A stretch of 64,000 nucleotides of DNA from Flavobacteriales bacterium (GTDB lineage: Bacteria; Bacteroidota; Bacteroidia; Flavobacteriales_F; PHOS-HE28), in NCBI GenBank assembly GCA_016788635.1, contig JAEUSU010000005.1, positions 150,409-214,408 on the forward strand. The letters run 5' to 3'. Of this stretch, positions 43,309-52,853 are shown piece by piece (within the stretch, counting starts at the first letter, position 1; the number at the start of each line of letters is the position of its first letter). The translations under genes and the position numbers were made by a program. The notes beneath the pieces were generated by a model. That model made no database searches. It saw only the letters and a list, made by a program, of their open reading frames with translations, and had not been told where the DNA came from.

Positions 43309-45999
43309 ATGAGCGAAACGACGGACAAAGCCGTACGCCTGAGCAAGGTGGCGCGGGAATTCAACCTCGGTGTGCACACCGTGGTGGAGTTCCTGGAGAA
43401 AAAGGGCCACAAGGTGGAGAGCAACCCGAACACCAAGATCGGGTCGGAGCTCTATGACCTGCTCATGGCCGAGTTCGGCACCGACAAGGAGATCAAGGAG
43501 AAGAGCAAGCAGGCCATCCAGGCCCGCCAGGAGCGCAGCACCGTATCGCTGGTGACACCGCCGAAGGAGGCCGCCCGCACCACCACCGCCCCCCCGCCCG
43601 CGCCTGTTGCTCCCGTGGTGGAGCCTGCCCCGCCGGTGGAGGTGCCCACACCGGTGGCGGTCGCACCCGAGGTGATCAAGGCCAAGGTGGAGAAAGCCGC
43701 CGGTCCGAAGACCCTGGGCAAGATCGACCTGGACGCGCCGAAGAAGACCACGAAGAAGGCCGCCAAGGCCGTGGAGCCCGAAGCAGAGGCACCCGCGCCG
43801 GCGCCTGTGGCGCCCAGCGCACCGGAAGTGCCCGTCGCGCCACCCGCACCTGTTGTTCCCGCCGAGCCGGAGGTGATCCGCGCACGGGCCGAGAAACTCA
43901 CCGGTCCCAAGACCCTGGGCAAGATCGAGCTGCCCACCCCACGCGAACGCAAGCCCGCCGAACGGCCCTCAGCCGACGACGCCTCGCGCGGCAAGCGCAA
44001 ACGCATCGTCAAGCCCGGCCCGGTGAACATTGACCGTGCCGTGGAGCGTGAACAGCGCGAAGCCGCCGCCCGTGGTGGCAAGCCCGGCGAGCTGGATGAG
44101 AACGCCGTGAAGAAGAAGGTGAGCGAGACCCTCGCCCGCCTGACCGGTGGAGGCAAGAGCCGGGGCGCCAAGATGCGCCGCGAAAAGCGCGACCAGCGCT
44201 TCCAGCGCTTCGAGGAGGAACAGGCCGCCCGCGACCTCGCCGGCAAGACCCTCAAGGTCACCGAATTCGTCACCGCCAGCGAACTGGCCAGCATGATGGA
44301 CGTGCCTGTCACGGACATCATCAAGGCCTGCTTCAGCCTGGGCATGATGGTGAGCATCAATCAGCGCCTCGATGCCGAAACGCTGTCCGTGATCGCTGAC
44401 GAGTATGGTTTCAAGGTGGAGTTCGTCGGCGCCGAGGTGCAGGAGAACATCCCCGAGGAACCCGAGGACCCCAAGCGCGTCACGGCGCGTCCGCCCATCG
44501 TCACCGTCATGGGCCACGTGGACCATGGCAAGACCTCATTGCTCGACCACATCCGCAAGGCCAATGTGATCGCCGGCGAAGCGGGTGGCATCACCCAGCA
44601 CATCGGCGCGTACAGCGTGGAACTGGAGAACGGAAAGAAGATCACCTTCCTGGACACCCCGGGCCACGAGGCCTTCACGGCCATGCGTGCACGCGGTGCG
44701 CAGGTCACGGACATCGCCATCATCGTGATCGCGGCGGACGACAGCGTGATGCCGCAGACGCGCGAGGCCATCAACCACGCGCAGGCCGCCGGCGTGCCCA
44801 TGGTTTTCGCCTTCAACAAGATCGACAAGCCGCAGGCCAACGCGGACAAGATCCGCGAGCAGCTCAGCCAGATGAATATCCTGGTGGAGGAATGGGGCGG
44901 CAAGTTCCAGACGCAGGAGATCAGCGCCAAGCAGGGCACCGGTGTGGACCAGCTCCTGGAGAAGGTGTTGCTGGAGAGCGACATGCTGGACCTGAAGGCC
45001 GACCCCGGCAAGCGTGCCAGTGGTGTGGTGATCGAGAGCACCCTGGAGCAGGGGCGCGGCTATGTGACCACCTTGCTGGTGGAGGGCGGCACCCTGCACA
45101 AGGGCGACGTGCTCCTCGCGGGCCAGTTCAGCGGCCGCGTGCGCAACATGTTCAACGAACGCGGCCTGGCCGTGGCCGAGGCCGGCCCGTCCGTGCCGGT
45201 GAGCATCCTGGGCCTGGACGGCGCCCCCAATGCGGGCGACCACTTCCATGTGTTCGAGGACGAGCGCGAAGCCCGCACCATCGCCAACCGCCGCCAGCAG
45301 TTGCAGCGCGAGCAGGGCATGCGCACCCGCAAGCACATCACCCTGGACGAGATCGGTCGTCGCCTGGCCATTGGCGACTTCAAGGAGCTCAACATCATTG
45401 TGAAGGGCGACGTGGACGGTTCCGTGGAGGCCCTCACCGACTCCCTGCTCAAGCTCAGCACCGAGCGCATCAAGGTCAGCGTCATCCACAAGGCCGTGGG
45501 CCCCATCGTGGAGAGCGACGTGCTGCTGGCCAGCGCCTCCAACGCCGTCATCGTCGGCTTCCAGGTGCGCCCCACGGTGGGCGCCCGCAAGCTGGCCGAG
45601 ACCGAGGAGATCGAGATCCGCCTCTACTCCATCATCTACGACGCCATCGAGGAGATCAAGCAGGCCATGGAAGGCATGCTGGCGCCGAAGGAAGAGGAGA
45701 AGATCGTGGGCACCGTGGAGGTGCGCGAGACCTTCAAGATCAGCAAGGTGGGCATGGTGGCCGGCTGCTACGTGCTGGATGGCAAGATCACGCGCAACAG
45801 CCGCGTGCGTCTGGTCCGCGACGGCATCGTGGTGTACACCGGCGAGATCGATGCCCTCAAGCGGTTCAAGGACGATGTGAAGGAGGTGACCCACGGCTAC
45901 GAGTGCGGTCTCTCCATCAAAAACTTCAACGACATCAAGGTCGGCGACCATGTCGAGGCCTTCGAGATCGTGGAGGTGAAGCGCACGCTGGAAGGCTGA
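43309..45999 (+). CDS. infB: Translation initiation factor IF-2
   Basis: This 896-aa protein opens with an N-terminal IF2N-like segment ([21 protein letters not shown]). A long Pro/Ala-rich linker (about residues 80-240) carries two repeats of [14 protein letters not shown] type. A second IF2N region precedes the GTPase domain: [16 protein letters not shown] (about 397), [21 protein letters not shown]. Domains II-IV follow. Full length for the group. A strong terminator follows at 46022. Confidence 0.97.
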   Translation: MSETTDKAVRLSKVAREFNLGVHTVVEFLEKKGHKVESNPNTKIGSELYDLLMAEFGTDKEIKEKSKQAIQARQERSTVSLVTPPKEAARTTTAPPPAPVAPVVEPAPPVEVPTPVAVAPEVIKAKVEKAAGPKTLGKIDLDAPKKTTKKAAKAVEPEAEAPAPAPVAPSAPEVPVAPPAPVVPAEPEVIRARAEKLTGPKTLGKIELPTPRERKPAERPSADDASRGKRKRIVKPGPVNIDRAVEREQREAAARGGKPGELDENAVKKKVSETLARLTGGGKSRGAKMRREKRDQRFQRFEEEQAARDLAGKTLKVTEFVTASELASMMDVPVTDIIKACFSLGMMVSINQRLDAETLSVIADEYGFKVEFVGAEVQENIPEEPEDPKRVTARPPIVTVMGHVDHGKTSLLDHIRKANVIAGEAGGITQHIGAYSVELENGKKITFLDTPGHEAFTAMRARGAQVTDIAIIVIAADDSVMPQTREAINHAQAAGVPMVFAFNKIDKPQANADKIREQLSQMNILVEEWGGKFQTQEISAKQGTGVDQLLEKVLLESDMLDLKADPGKRASGVVIESTLEQGRGYVTTLLVEGGTLHKGDVLLAGQFSGRVRNMFNERGLAVAEAGPSVPVSILGLDGAPNAGDHFHVFEDEREARTIANRRQQLQREQGMRTRKHITLDEIGRRLAIGDFKELNIIVKGDVDGSVEALTDSLLKLSTERIKVSVIHKAVGPIVESDVLLASASNAVIVGFQVRPTVGARKLAETEEIEIRLYSIIYDAIEEIKQAMEGMLAPKEEEKIVGTVEVRETFKISKVGMVAGCYVLDGKITRNSRVRLVRDGIVVYTGEIDALKRFKDDVKEVTHGYECGLSIKNFNDIKVGDHVEAFEIVEVKRTLEG

Positions 46000-46021
46000 G
46001 GTCCATTATGATCAGGTACGC

Positions 46022-46047
46022 AAAGGCCGGGAGGGATCCCGGCCTTT
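46022..46047 (+). terminator. Intrinsic terminator of rimP-nusA-infB
   Basis: AAAGGCCGGG pairs with CCCGGCCTTT around AGGGAT, followed by GTTT. It starts 22 nt after the infB stop. Confidence 0.9.
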
Positions 46048-46117
46048 GTTTACAATGAAAGTTGCACGGAGCGATGATCGGTGGGTGGCCTGTTCGTTAG
46101 GGTGATGCCATGATCAC

Positions 46118-48064
46118 CTACTGCGTCACCGTCAAGCGTTCAACAATGTCCCTGCCGGCCACCCGCAAGTGCAACAAATATGTTCCGGGTGTTCGGGGTG
46201 GCAATTGAATGCGAAGACCACGCACTTGTCGCTGGACCTGCACACGCACAGCCTTGCCCGAAACATCGTACACATTCAGCAACTCCATAGGAGCGCCGCT
46301 CACATTCACCACCCCATCTGAACTTGGGTTGGGCCAGATGGTCACGTTGTCGCGTCCCTGTTCCGCCATACCCGTGCGGTCATCCGTGACCAGCGCCTCT
46401 GCCACCAACGTGGGGCTGGCGTCCGCGTTCTCATACATGGTTCGGAAGCTATCGATGCGCGCAGAGGAGTAGGCGAACATCTCCTGGTTCCATCCCGGGG
46501 GCACGGGCTGGAAGAGCACGCGCGCAGCGATGTGGATGGGACCCGTGTAGCCGTTCAGTGCGACATGGTAGCGCACGCGGTCGCCACCGTTCCCTTCCAC
46601 ACCGAAGGCATCGCGGTTGAAGTCGGTATCGCTCGCGGGCACCCCGGCCACCAGGGTGGTGTCGTACACGGGGTGTCCGCTGCTGAAGCCCAGCGGCACC
46701 AGCCGGTTGTCCTTTAGTGGGGTCTTCGCACGCTCCAGCACGGTGGTCACATCGCCGTTCACGTCACCCATCACCATCTCATACAGCTGCACCTGGCCGG
46801 GCTGCGTGATCACATCGTGGTGTGGCTCGTAGGGTGTGTCGTGCCCCACCACTTCATACGTGGGGTCCATCAACCCGCTGGCGAAGAGCGTATCGCCCGT
46901 GGGCATGGTCACCACCACCTGCACGATGGCGCGGCGGCTGGGGTAGCCGCTGGGGAATTTGTGGCCGGTGAGGTTGGTGAGATCCACGTGGATGAAGGCG
47001 GTGTCCGCATCGCGTGCCGCCACCTGTAAGTCCAGTTGCACACTGCTTTGCTGCAACATGCGCAGGGTGCGTGCAATGGTGCTGTCGAACTGCGCTTCGG
47101 TGGCGGGGATGCCGAGTTGCTGGCGGTGCGCCTTGAGCATTTCCAGCATGAAGACATTGCCCCCCGCCAGGTGATGCAGCCCGAAGGGCGTTTGCGGCGC
47201 CAGGAAGATGTATTCGGCCGCCAGGATGATGGGGTCATCGATGCGGGGCAGGTGGCACGTGTTGCATTGTTTATCCTGCGCGGGGTAGACGCTGTTGAGC
47301 CACTCGTGGTAGGTGGCCTGCTCCACGAATTGATCGCCCGTGGGGTTGCCGGACAGGTCGAGGGTGCTGGTGATGAGCGTGTGGCAGCCGGCGCAATTCC
47401 GCGAGTCCACCAGGTGCTGGCCGAAGCCCGGGGTGAAGCCCACGAAGAACTGCATCACGCCCGGCACGATCTGGTCATCCGCGTACGGCCCGTACACATG
47501 CGCACTGTCGAAGCGCAGCTGCCCGGTGAAGAGCGTGCCCGCACTGTCCGGGTTCTGCATGTGGCACGCCAGGCAGCTTACGCCGTCCAGCCCGATGGTG
47601 CTGGTGTCCAGCATGGCGGCGGTGAAGGGTGGCCAGTCCGCCATGCGCTGCTCGTGCATGCCCAGCGGGGCATGGCAGCTGAGGCAGGTGCTCTCAATGG
47701 CCTGCTGATGGCCGGGGTTCACCAATACCTCGTGGTCCAGTTTGGCCCTGAAAAAAGGGTCGCGTGCGCTGTTGGCCATCATGGTGCTGCGCCAGTCGTC
47801 CGCCACGTTCACATCGCGCCCCATGGCATCCACGCTGGCCACGCCCTGCGGATCGTGCCCGTGGCAGCCGGCACAGCGGCCTGCGGTGGTGAAATAGCGG
47901 CTCCGAAGTACCACCAGATCATCCGGCCCACCGCTGCGCAATACGGCAAGTTCCAATAGACTATGCGGTCCTTTCACGGGCGTGGTCACCTCCTTCCACC
48001 CGGCGAACAAGAGGACCAGGACGGCCAGGGAGGCGAGCACCCACAAGCGACGGCGGCGGAACAT
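46118..48064 (-). CDS. Pentaheme c-type cytochrome with T9SS sorting domain
   Basis: This 648-aa protein has one N-terminal hydrophobic segment (residues about 8-26) after an Arg-rich start, which may be an uncleaved anchor or a signal. Five heme-binding motifs follow: CAGCH, CLSCH, CLACH, CAGCH and CNTCH, all in the first half and with spaced distal His residues. A beta-sandwich region is next, then a T9SS type A domain starting VTIWPNPSSDG. It resembles multiheme cytochromes acting on inorganic N or S compounds or in electron transfer, but no enzyme-specific residue is clear. The start at 48064 is backed by TACTTTCG 6 nt upstream. Confidence 0.87.
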   Translation of the reverse strand: MFRRRRLWVLASLAVLVLLFAGWKEVTTPVKGPHSLLELAVLRSGGPDDLVVLRSRYFTTAGRCAGCHGHDPQGVASVDAMGRDVNVADDWRSTMMANSARDPFFRAKLDHEVLVNPGHQQAIESTCLSCHAPLGMHEQRMADWPPFTAAMLDTSTIGLDGVSCLACHMQNPDSAGTLFTGQLRFDSAHVYGPYADDQIVPGVMQFFVGFTPGFGQHLVDSRNCAGCHTLITSTLDLSGNPTGDQFVEQATYHEWLNSVYPAQDKQCNTCHLPRIDDPIILAAEYIFLAPQTPFGLHHLAGGNVFMLEMLKAHRQQLGIPATEAQFDSTIARTLRMLQQSSVQLDLQVAARDADTAFIHVDLTNLTGHKFPSGYPSRRAIVQVVVTMPTGDTLFASGLMDPTYEVVGHDTPYEPHHDVITQPGQVQLYEMVMGDVNGDVTTVLERAKTPLKDNRLVPLGFSSGHPVYDTTLVAGVPASDTDFNRDAFGVEGNGGDRVRYHVALNGYTGPIHIAARVLFQPVPPGWNQEMFAYSSARIDSFRTMYENADASPTLVAEALVTDDRTGMAEQGRDNVTIWPNPSSDGVVNVSGAPMELLNVYDVSGKAVRVQVQRQVRGLRIQLPPRTPGTYLLHLRVAGRDIVERLTVTQ

Positions 48065-48070
48065 GAGGTA

Positions 48071-48078
48071 CGAAAGTA
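48071..48078 (-). promoter_or_regulatory. -7 box of the pentaheme cytochrome gene
   Basis: TACTTTCG on the minus strand ends 6 nt before the ATG at 48064. Confidence 0.4.
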
Positions 48079-48202
48079 GAGGAGGGGGCGCCCCCGGATG
48101 GAACAGCGCCACGCCATCCTTGTTCTCCTGTGCAGGTGTTCACCCACAGGCGAAGGTGGATCATTGTGCGTTTCCCGGTTCAGGGGCCTTTGCCCGCCCC
48201 GC

Positions 48203-48210
48203 TACATTCG
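48203..48210 (+). promoter_or_regulatory. -7 box of the MORN/YwqK-repeat gene
   Basis: TACATTCG ends 4 nt before the ATG at 48215. Confidence 0.4.
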
Positions 48211-48214
48211 CCGC

Positions 48215-49843
48215 ATGCCGCTCCGGTCCTTCCTCAGCATCTGTCTGGCCTGCCTCACGCAGTTCCTTAACGCCCAAGGCGTGCAGCCCTATGTGGACCA
48301 TTGGGACAGCCTGAAGACCATCAAGCGGAGCGAAGGCCTATACGTGAACGGGCTGGAGTGGGGCGAGTGGAAGTATTGGGACCCGCAGGGCCGCCTTACC
48401 GAAGTGGCCGAGTTGAAGGCCGGGCAGCGTGACGGCCATGTGGTGCAGTATTACTCCAGTGGCAAGGTGCAACATGACGGGTGGTTCAAACGCGGGGTGC
48501 AGGACAGCCTCACCACCAGCTACCACCCCAACGGGCAGGTGATGGAGCGTGGGCAATTTGCCAGGGGCGTGAAGCAGGGCAGGTGGGAATACTTCACCAC
48601 CGAAGGCAAACCCTGGCTGGTGGAGCAATGGGACAAGGGCATCGTGCTGGTGCTGGAGGCATGGGACCGAGAAGGCACGCACACGCTCAAGAACGGTGAA
48701 GGCCTGTTGCTGCTCTACCACGCGAGCGGAGCCGTGCAGGAGCGCAGCCAGTACGCCATGGGCGTGAAGAAGGGGCAGAGCGAAACCTTCTGGCCCGCCG
48801 GCAATCCGCGCGCACGCGGCAGCTATGGGGGCGGCGTGATGCAGGGGGAGTGGACCACCTGGCATTCCAGCGGCAAGGTGGAGAAGGTCACGCACTACGT
48901 GAACGGCAAGCAGCATGGCGCCTACACCTTCCACTACCCGGCCGGACAGGTGAACGTCACCGGCTTCCACCGCGAAGGGGAGAAGGACAGCTTGTGGGTG
49001 TGGCTCACCCCATCAGGCACCAAGGACATGGAAGGTTCCTTCCGCAGCGGCAAGCGCCAGGGCGAATGGAAGTTCTACTTCCCCAACGGCAAGCTCAGCT
49101 ACCACGGCAGCTTTGCGGATGACCTTGAGGAAGGCGAGTGGAAGTGGTACTACAGCAACGAACAGCTTTGGAAGCACGGCAGCTATGTGAAGGGCCGCAA
49201 GGAGGGGCTGTGGACCACCTGGTACGAGGACGGCACCAAGTTGCAGGAAGGTCCCTACGTGAACGGCAAGGAGGAAGGCCAGTGGATGAGCTGGTGGGAG
49301 AACGGCAAACAAAAGGACATCGGACACTTCACCGCCGGGCGCATCAGCGGGCAGTGGCGCGGCTGGTACCCCGATGGCAAACAGGAGTACGAGGGCTGGT
49401 GGAAGGACGACCGCAAGACCGGCGTATGGAAGCTCTGGTATGAGAACGAGCAGTTGAAGGAGCAGGGCAGCTTCGTGGAAGGGGAGAAGGGTGGGCTGTG
49501 GAAGATGTGGAACACGCGTGGGCTGCCCATCAGTGAGGGCCAGTACCGCAAGGGCCGGCCGCACGGTGATTGGACCTACTATGATGATGCCGGGGTGAAG
49601 ATGCGCGAGCAACGCCTGGCCGATGGCGACCCGGACGGCCCCTGCACCGTGTACGATCAGCGCGGCCGCGTGGTGCAGCAGATGAACTACCGCAAGGGGA
49701 AGTTGCACGGCACCATGACCATGTACGGCACCGATGGCCGCGTGGTGAAGACCATCGAGTATGTGGATGGTGAGAAGGCGAAGCCCGCACCGCCGGGTGG
49801 TGCGCCGCCCCCTTCGCGGGCCACGCAGCCACAGAAGCGCTGA
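48215..49843 (+). CDS. Secreted MORN/YwqK-type repeat protein
   Basis: This 542-aa protein has a signal peptide of about 20 residues (LNAQ). About 18-20 tandem repeats of roughly 23 residues follow, with pattern G-x-W-x-x-W/Y-x-x-x-G-x-x-x-x-x-G-x-Y/F-x-x-G (for example GEWKYWDPQGRLTE, GQWMSWWENGKQKD, GDWTYYDDAGVK). These are the MORN-variant repeats of the YwqK antitoxin family. A Pro-rich C-terminal tail follows. Despite the family name, no toxin gene is adjacent; the protein is probably a periplasmic or surface scaffold. Function unknown. Confidence 0.88.
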   Translation: MPLRSFLSICLACLTQFLNAQGVQPYVDHWDSLKTIKRSEGLYVNGLEWGEWKYWDPQGRLTEVAELKAGQRDGHVVQYYSSGKVQHDGWFKRGVQDSLTTSYHPNGQVMERGQFARGVKQGRWEYFTTEGKPWLVEQWDKGIVLVLEAWDREGTHTLKNGEGLLLLYHASGAVQERSQYAMGVKKGQSETFWPAGNPRARGSYGGGVMQGEWTTWHSSGKVEKVTHYVNGKQHGAYTFHYPAGQVNVTGFHREGEKDSLWVWLTPSGTKDMEGSFRSGKRQGEWKFYFPNGKLSYHGSFADDLEEGEWKWYYSNEQLWKHGSYVKGRKEGLWTTWYEDGTKLQEGPYVNGKEEGQWMSWWENGKQKDIGHFTAGRISGQWRGWYPDGKQEYEGWWKDDRKTGVWKLWYENEQLKEQGSFVEGEKGGLWKMWNTRGLPISEGQYRKGRPHGDWTYYDDAGVKMREQRLADGDPDGPCTVYDQRGRVVQQMNYRKGKLHGTMTMYGTDGRVVKTIEYVDGEKAKPAPPGGAPPPSRATQPQKR

Positions 49844-49929
49844 TCAGCTTTCCCATCGTGGACGGGCTTCTGACAGGCGTTTCAGGCATGCCCGGCTAAC
49901 TTCCCGGCTCATTCTCAACCCCCGGACCC

Positions 49930-51996
49930 ATGCGTGCACTTCTTACCCCTGTCCTCTTCCTTCCGTTCCTTCTCTCCGCACAATCGCTGGTAAGCACAGC
50001 CCCCCAGCAACGCACCGCATTGTTGGAGGATTTCACCGGCGTGAACTGTGGCTGGTGCCCGCAGGGCCATGCCGTGGCCGCAGGCATTGAGGCACAGCAC
50101 CCCGATGAAGTGGTGGTGGTGGGCGTGCATGCCGGTGGTTTTGCCGTGCCCAGCGCCGGGCAGCCGGACTTCCGCACCACCGAGGGAACAGCCATTGATG
50201 CCCACTTCACCATTGGCGGATACCCCGCAGGTGTCATCAACCGCCGCCTCTTCAACGGCCAGGATGATCTGGGCCGTGGCCTGTGGGAGGGTGCGGTGAA
50301 CGAAGTGCTGGGTCTGTCCTCTCCGGTGAACGTGGGCGTGATGAGCAGCTTTGACGCCGTGTCGCGCGACCTTACCGTGACCGTGGAACTTTACTACACC
50401 GCCAGCAGCCCTGGGGGTGATGACTACATCAGCGTGCTCATCAAGGAGGACCACCTCATCGGCTGGCAGACCGACTACACCAATGGCAACAACCCCAACT
50501 ACGACCATACGCACGTGCTGCGTGGTTACGTCACCAGCACCTGGGGCGATGTGGTGACCACCACCACGGCCGGTACGACCGTGGTGCGTACCTATACCTT
50601 CAACGTGCCCGCTGCATGGAACATCGCCAACTGTGAGGTGGTGGCCTTTGCCAGCGAGTACCAGAGCGAAGTGTACCAGGTGCGCGAAGTGCCTGCGGAT
50701 GGAGGCACCACACTCTTGATCGGCATGCTGACCGGGACCACGGAGACCTTCCTGGCGGGTTCCAACGGCGCCCAATCGGTCTCCACCACCACGCTCACCA
50801 ATATGCTCGGGGCCTCGGAGGATTACACCGTTACGCTGACCAGTACGGACGCTCCCGCAGGATGGAGCGCTGAGTTCGTGGTGGGTGGCACGGCCTACCC
50901 GACCAGCACCACGCTCACCCTGGCCGATGGTGCTTCAGAGGTGATCGATGTGCACATCACGGCGGGGCCTGAAGCCGCCATTGCGCACTACACGCTCACC
51001 GTGGCCAGCACCAGCGAGCCCATGGCCCCCGTGCTCGTGCGCAAGTATGCCGTCATCAGCGGTGTCACCGACCTGGTGATGACCAACCCGCAGGCCGAGC
51101 CCTGGCAGCCGATCTACATGGATGGCCTCACGCTCGCGGGCAACAACGCGTTCGCCGCCACCTCGCGCAAGGAGCTCATCGCCTTCGGGCAGGCCAGTGC
51201 GCTCACGGACGTGAACAACATCTATGCGAACATCAGCTGGACCTTCCCGTCCATCACGGATGACCTGGTGGCCGTGCTCGTTCCCTTCCTCGATGGCGGT
51301 GGCAACCTGATGATCAATGGTCAGGACATCGGCTGGGACCAGAGCGGTGATGCCAATGCGTATGGCACGCCCGTCACGCAGGCCTTCTACACCAATTATA
51401 TGAAGGCCACCTATGTGGCCGATGGCACCACCGCCAACAGCCAGGTGAACTTCGTGGATGCCGACCTCGTGTTCGGTGCGCTGCCCACCAGTGCCATCAA
51501 CAATGTGTTCAACGGGAACAACTATCCCGAGGAGATCACGCCCATCGCGCCCGCCGAGGCCATCTTCACCTACAACAACGTGAACAAGAAGGGCGGCCTG
51601 CGTGTGCAGACCAGCAACTACAAGCTGGTTTACATGGGCGTGGGTCCCGAGCAGTTCACGGATGCCGCCACGGCCCTGCAGACCATCAAGCTCAGCCACG
51701 ACTGGTTCTATGGCATCGTGGGCGTGGATGAACTGGATGTCGCGTTCGCATCGCTTCTCGGCCAGCCCTACCCGGTGCCCACCACGGGCCTGCTCACCCT
51801 GCCGGTGAGCGGCTTGGAGCAGGCCGCCGTGTTGCGCGTGGTGGATGCCACGGGCCGCACCGTGCAGGAGCTGGTGGTGCCCGCACATGCCACGCAGGTG
51901 AACCTGGACCTGGCCGCGCATGGCAACGGCATGTACCGCCTCGTCCTGCTCGGTGGCAGCCGTCCGGTGACCCGCACGGTGCAGGTGCAGCGCTGA
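49930..51996 (+). CDS. Omp28-like protein with thioredoxin motif and T9SS sorting domain
   Basis: This 688-aa secreted protein has a signal peptide of about 18 residues (LLSAQ). An Omp28-type thioredoxin-like domain follows with EDFTGVNCGWCPQGH (CGWC at residues 40-43) and GGYPAGVINR. A beta-sandwich and a second alpha/beta domain (VLVPFLDGGGNLMINGQDIGWD, about residues 450-600) come next, then a reduced T9SS type A domain (YPVPTTGLLTL...GNGMYRLVLL). The Omp28 name derives from a Porphyromonas surface protein; redox or adhesion roles are both possible. A TAACTTCC box lies at 49897-49904. Confidence 0.87.
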   Translation: MRALLTPVLFLPFLLSAQSLVSTAPQQRTALLEDFTGVNCGWCPQGHAVAAGIEAQHPDEVVVVGVHAGGFAVPSAGQPDFRTTEGTAIDAHFTIGGYPAGVINRRLFNGQDDLGRGLWEGAVNEVLGLSSPVNVGVMSSFDAVSRDLTVTVELYYTASSPGGDDYISVLIKEDHLIGWQTDYTNGNNPNYDHTHVLRGYVTSTWGDVVTTTTAGTTVVRTYTFNVPAAWNIANCEVVAFASEYQSEVYQVREVPADGGTTLLIGMLTGTTETFLAGSNGAQSVSTTTLTNMLGASEDYTVTLTSTDAPAGWSAEFVVGGTAYPTSTTLTLADGASEVIDVHITAGPEAAIAHYTLTVASTSEPMAPVLVRKYAVISGVTDLVMTNPQAEPWQPIYMDGLTLAGNNAFAATSRKELIAFGQASALTDVNNIYANISWTFPSITDDLVAVLVPFLDGGGNLMINGQDIGWDQSGDANAYGTPVTQAFYTNYMKATYVADGTTANSQVNFVDADLVFGALPTSAINNVFNGNNYPEEITPIAPAEAIFTYNNVNKKGGLRVQTSNYKLVYMGVGPEQFTDAATALQTIKLSHDWFYGIVGVDELDVAFASLLGQPYPVPTTGLLTLPVSGLEQAAVLRVVDATGRTVQELVVPAHATQVNLDLAAHGNGMYRLVLLGGSRPVTRTVQVQR

Positions 51997-52005
51997 GCCA
52001 TTTGC

Positions 52006-52758
52006 TCAGAGCACAACGGTGAAGGCGTTCTCCCACTTGTAGCTGATGGCGGGAGCGCCCTCGGGCTGTGCGGTGTCCTTCAAGAGGTTCAAGCGCATCT
52101 CGAACTGGTAGCGCCGGGTGAAGCGCATCACCAGCCGGCTCTCGATGGCGATGCGGTGATCGCTGGCATCGAAGAGCCTGGGTTGGTAGTAGACCGCGGC
52201 GCCCAGTTCGGCCATCTCCGTGAAACGGAGGAAGCCGGAGACATAGGAGCTGGACCGGCCATCGTTGAGGATCTCGCCGGGCGTGGTCAGTTCATGCTCG
52301 TACATCAGCAGTGAGGCGATGTACATGCGGTAGTGTTCGCTGTCCACGACCCGCAGGCGGGGGCCTGCACCCATGGTGAAGCGGAGGTCGAGCAGCAGCG
52401 GCTTGTTGTACAGGGTCTGCACAAAGGCCTCGCCGGTCCAGCGTTTGTCGTACGCGTAGTTGTAGCGCAGATGCTGGAAGCCGCGGTTCTGGAAGGCGTT
52501 GTCCTCCACGCGGCTCACGGTGTAGTCCGTGAACAGGAAGAGCCGGTGCTTGTGCCGCCACAGGTGCCGCACGCCGATGTTCAAACCCAGGTCGTAGAAG
52601 CGCTGCGTGTTCTCACCCGCGTTGAACTTGAAGCCCAGGAAGCCCTTCCACGCCGAGGTGTCGTTGTCGTCGAAGCGGCGCCCTTCGATGTTCACCACCT
52701 GGCCGTGCAGCAGGGCGGTGAGGTGCATCATGAGGACCAGTAGGGACGACCGGAACAT
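52006..52758 (-). CDS. DUF481-like outer-membrane beta-barrel protein
   Basis: This 250-aa protein has a signal peptide (about residues 1-20, ending LLHGQ). Alternating beta-strand sequence follows with the DUF481 pattern: FLFTDYTVSRVEDNAFQNRG, FQHLRYNYAYDKRW and FVQTLYNKPLLLDLRFTMGAG. The C-terminus is AFTVVL. The start at 52758 was preferred over 52785 because it gives a clean signal peptide. It converges with the Omp28-like gene (9-nt gap). Function unknown. Confidence 0.75.
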   Translation of the reverse strand: MFRSSLLVLMMHLTALLHGQVVNIEGRRFDDNDTSAWKGFLGFKFNAGENTQRFYDLGLNIGVRHLWRHKHRLFLFTDYTVSRVEDNAFQNRGFQHLRYNYAYDKRWTGEAFVQTLYNKPLLLDLRFTMGAGPRLRVVDSEHYRMYIASLLMYEHELTTPGEILNDGRSSSYVSGFLRFTEMAELGAAVYYQPRLFDASDHRIAIESRLVMRFTRRYQFEMRLNLLKDTAQPEGAPAISYKWENAFTVVL

Positions 52759-52841
52759 GGCCGCGAAATTCCCGCTGTCCGTCAAGCGCGCGAGCCCCGC
52801 ACCGGCACCGGTTGTTCACAAGGCAGCGGGAATAGCGGCGC

Positions 52842-52849
52842 TATCTTGC
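52842..52849 (+). promoter_or_regulatory. -7 box of recJ
   Basis: TATCTTGC ends 4 nt before the recJ ATG at 52854. Confidence 0.42.
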
Positions 52850-52853
52850 GCAC

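Noticed and set aside
44536..45951. Long minus-strand ORF opposite infB
   Set aside because: infB is unambiguous on the plus strand; the reverse frame has no recognisable protein features.
48215..49843. YwqK repeats taken as an antitoxin gene of a toxin-antitoxin pair
   Set aside because: No toxin-like ORF is adjacent, and the protein has a signal peptide.
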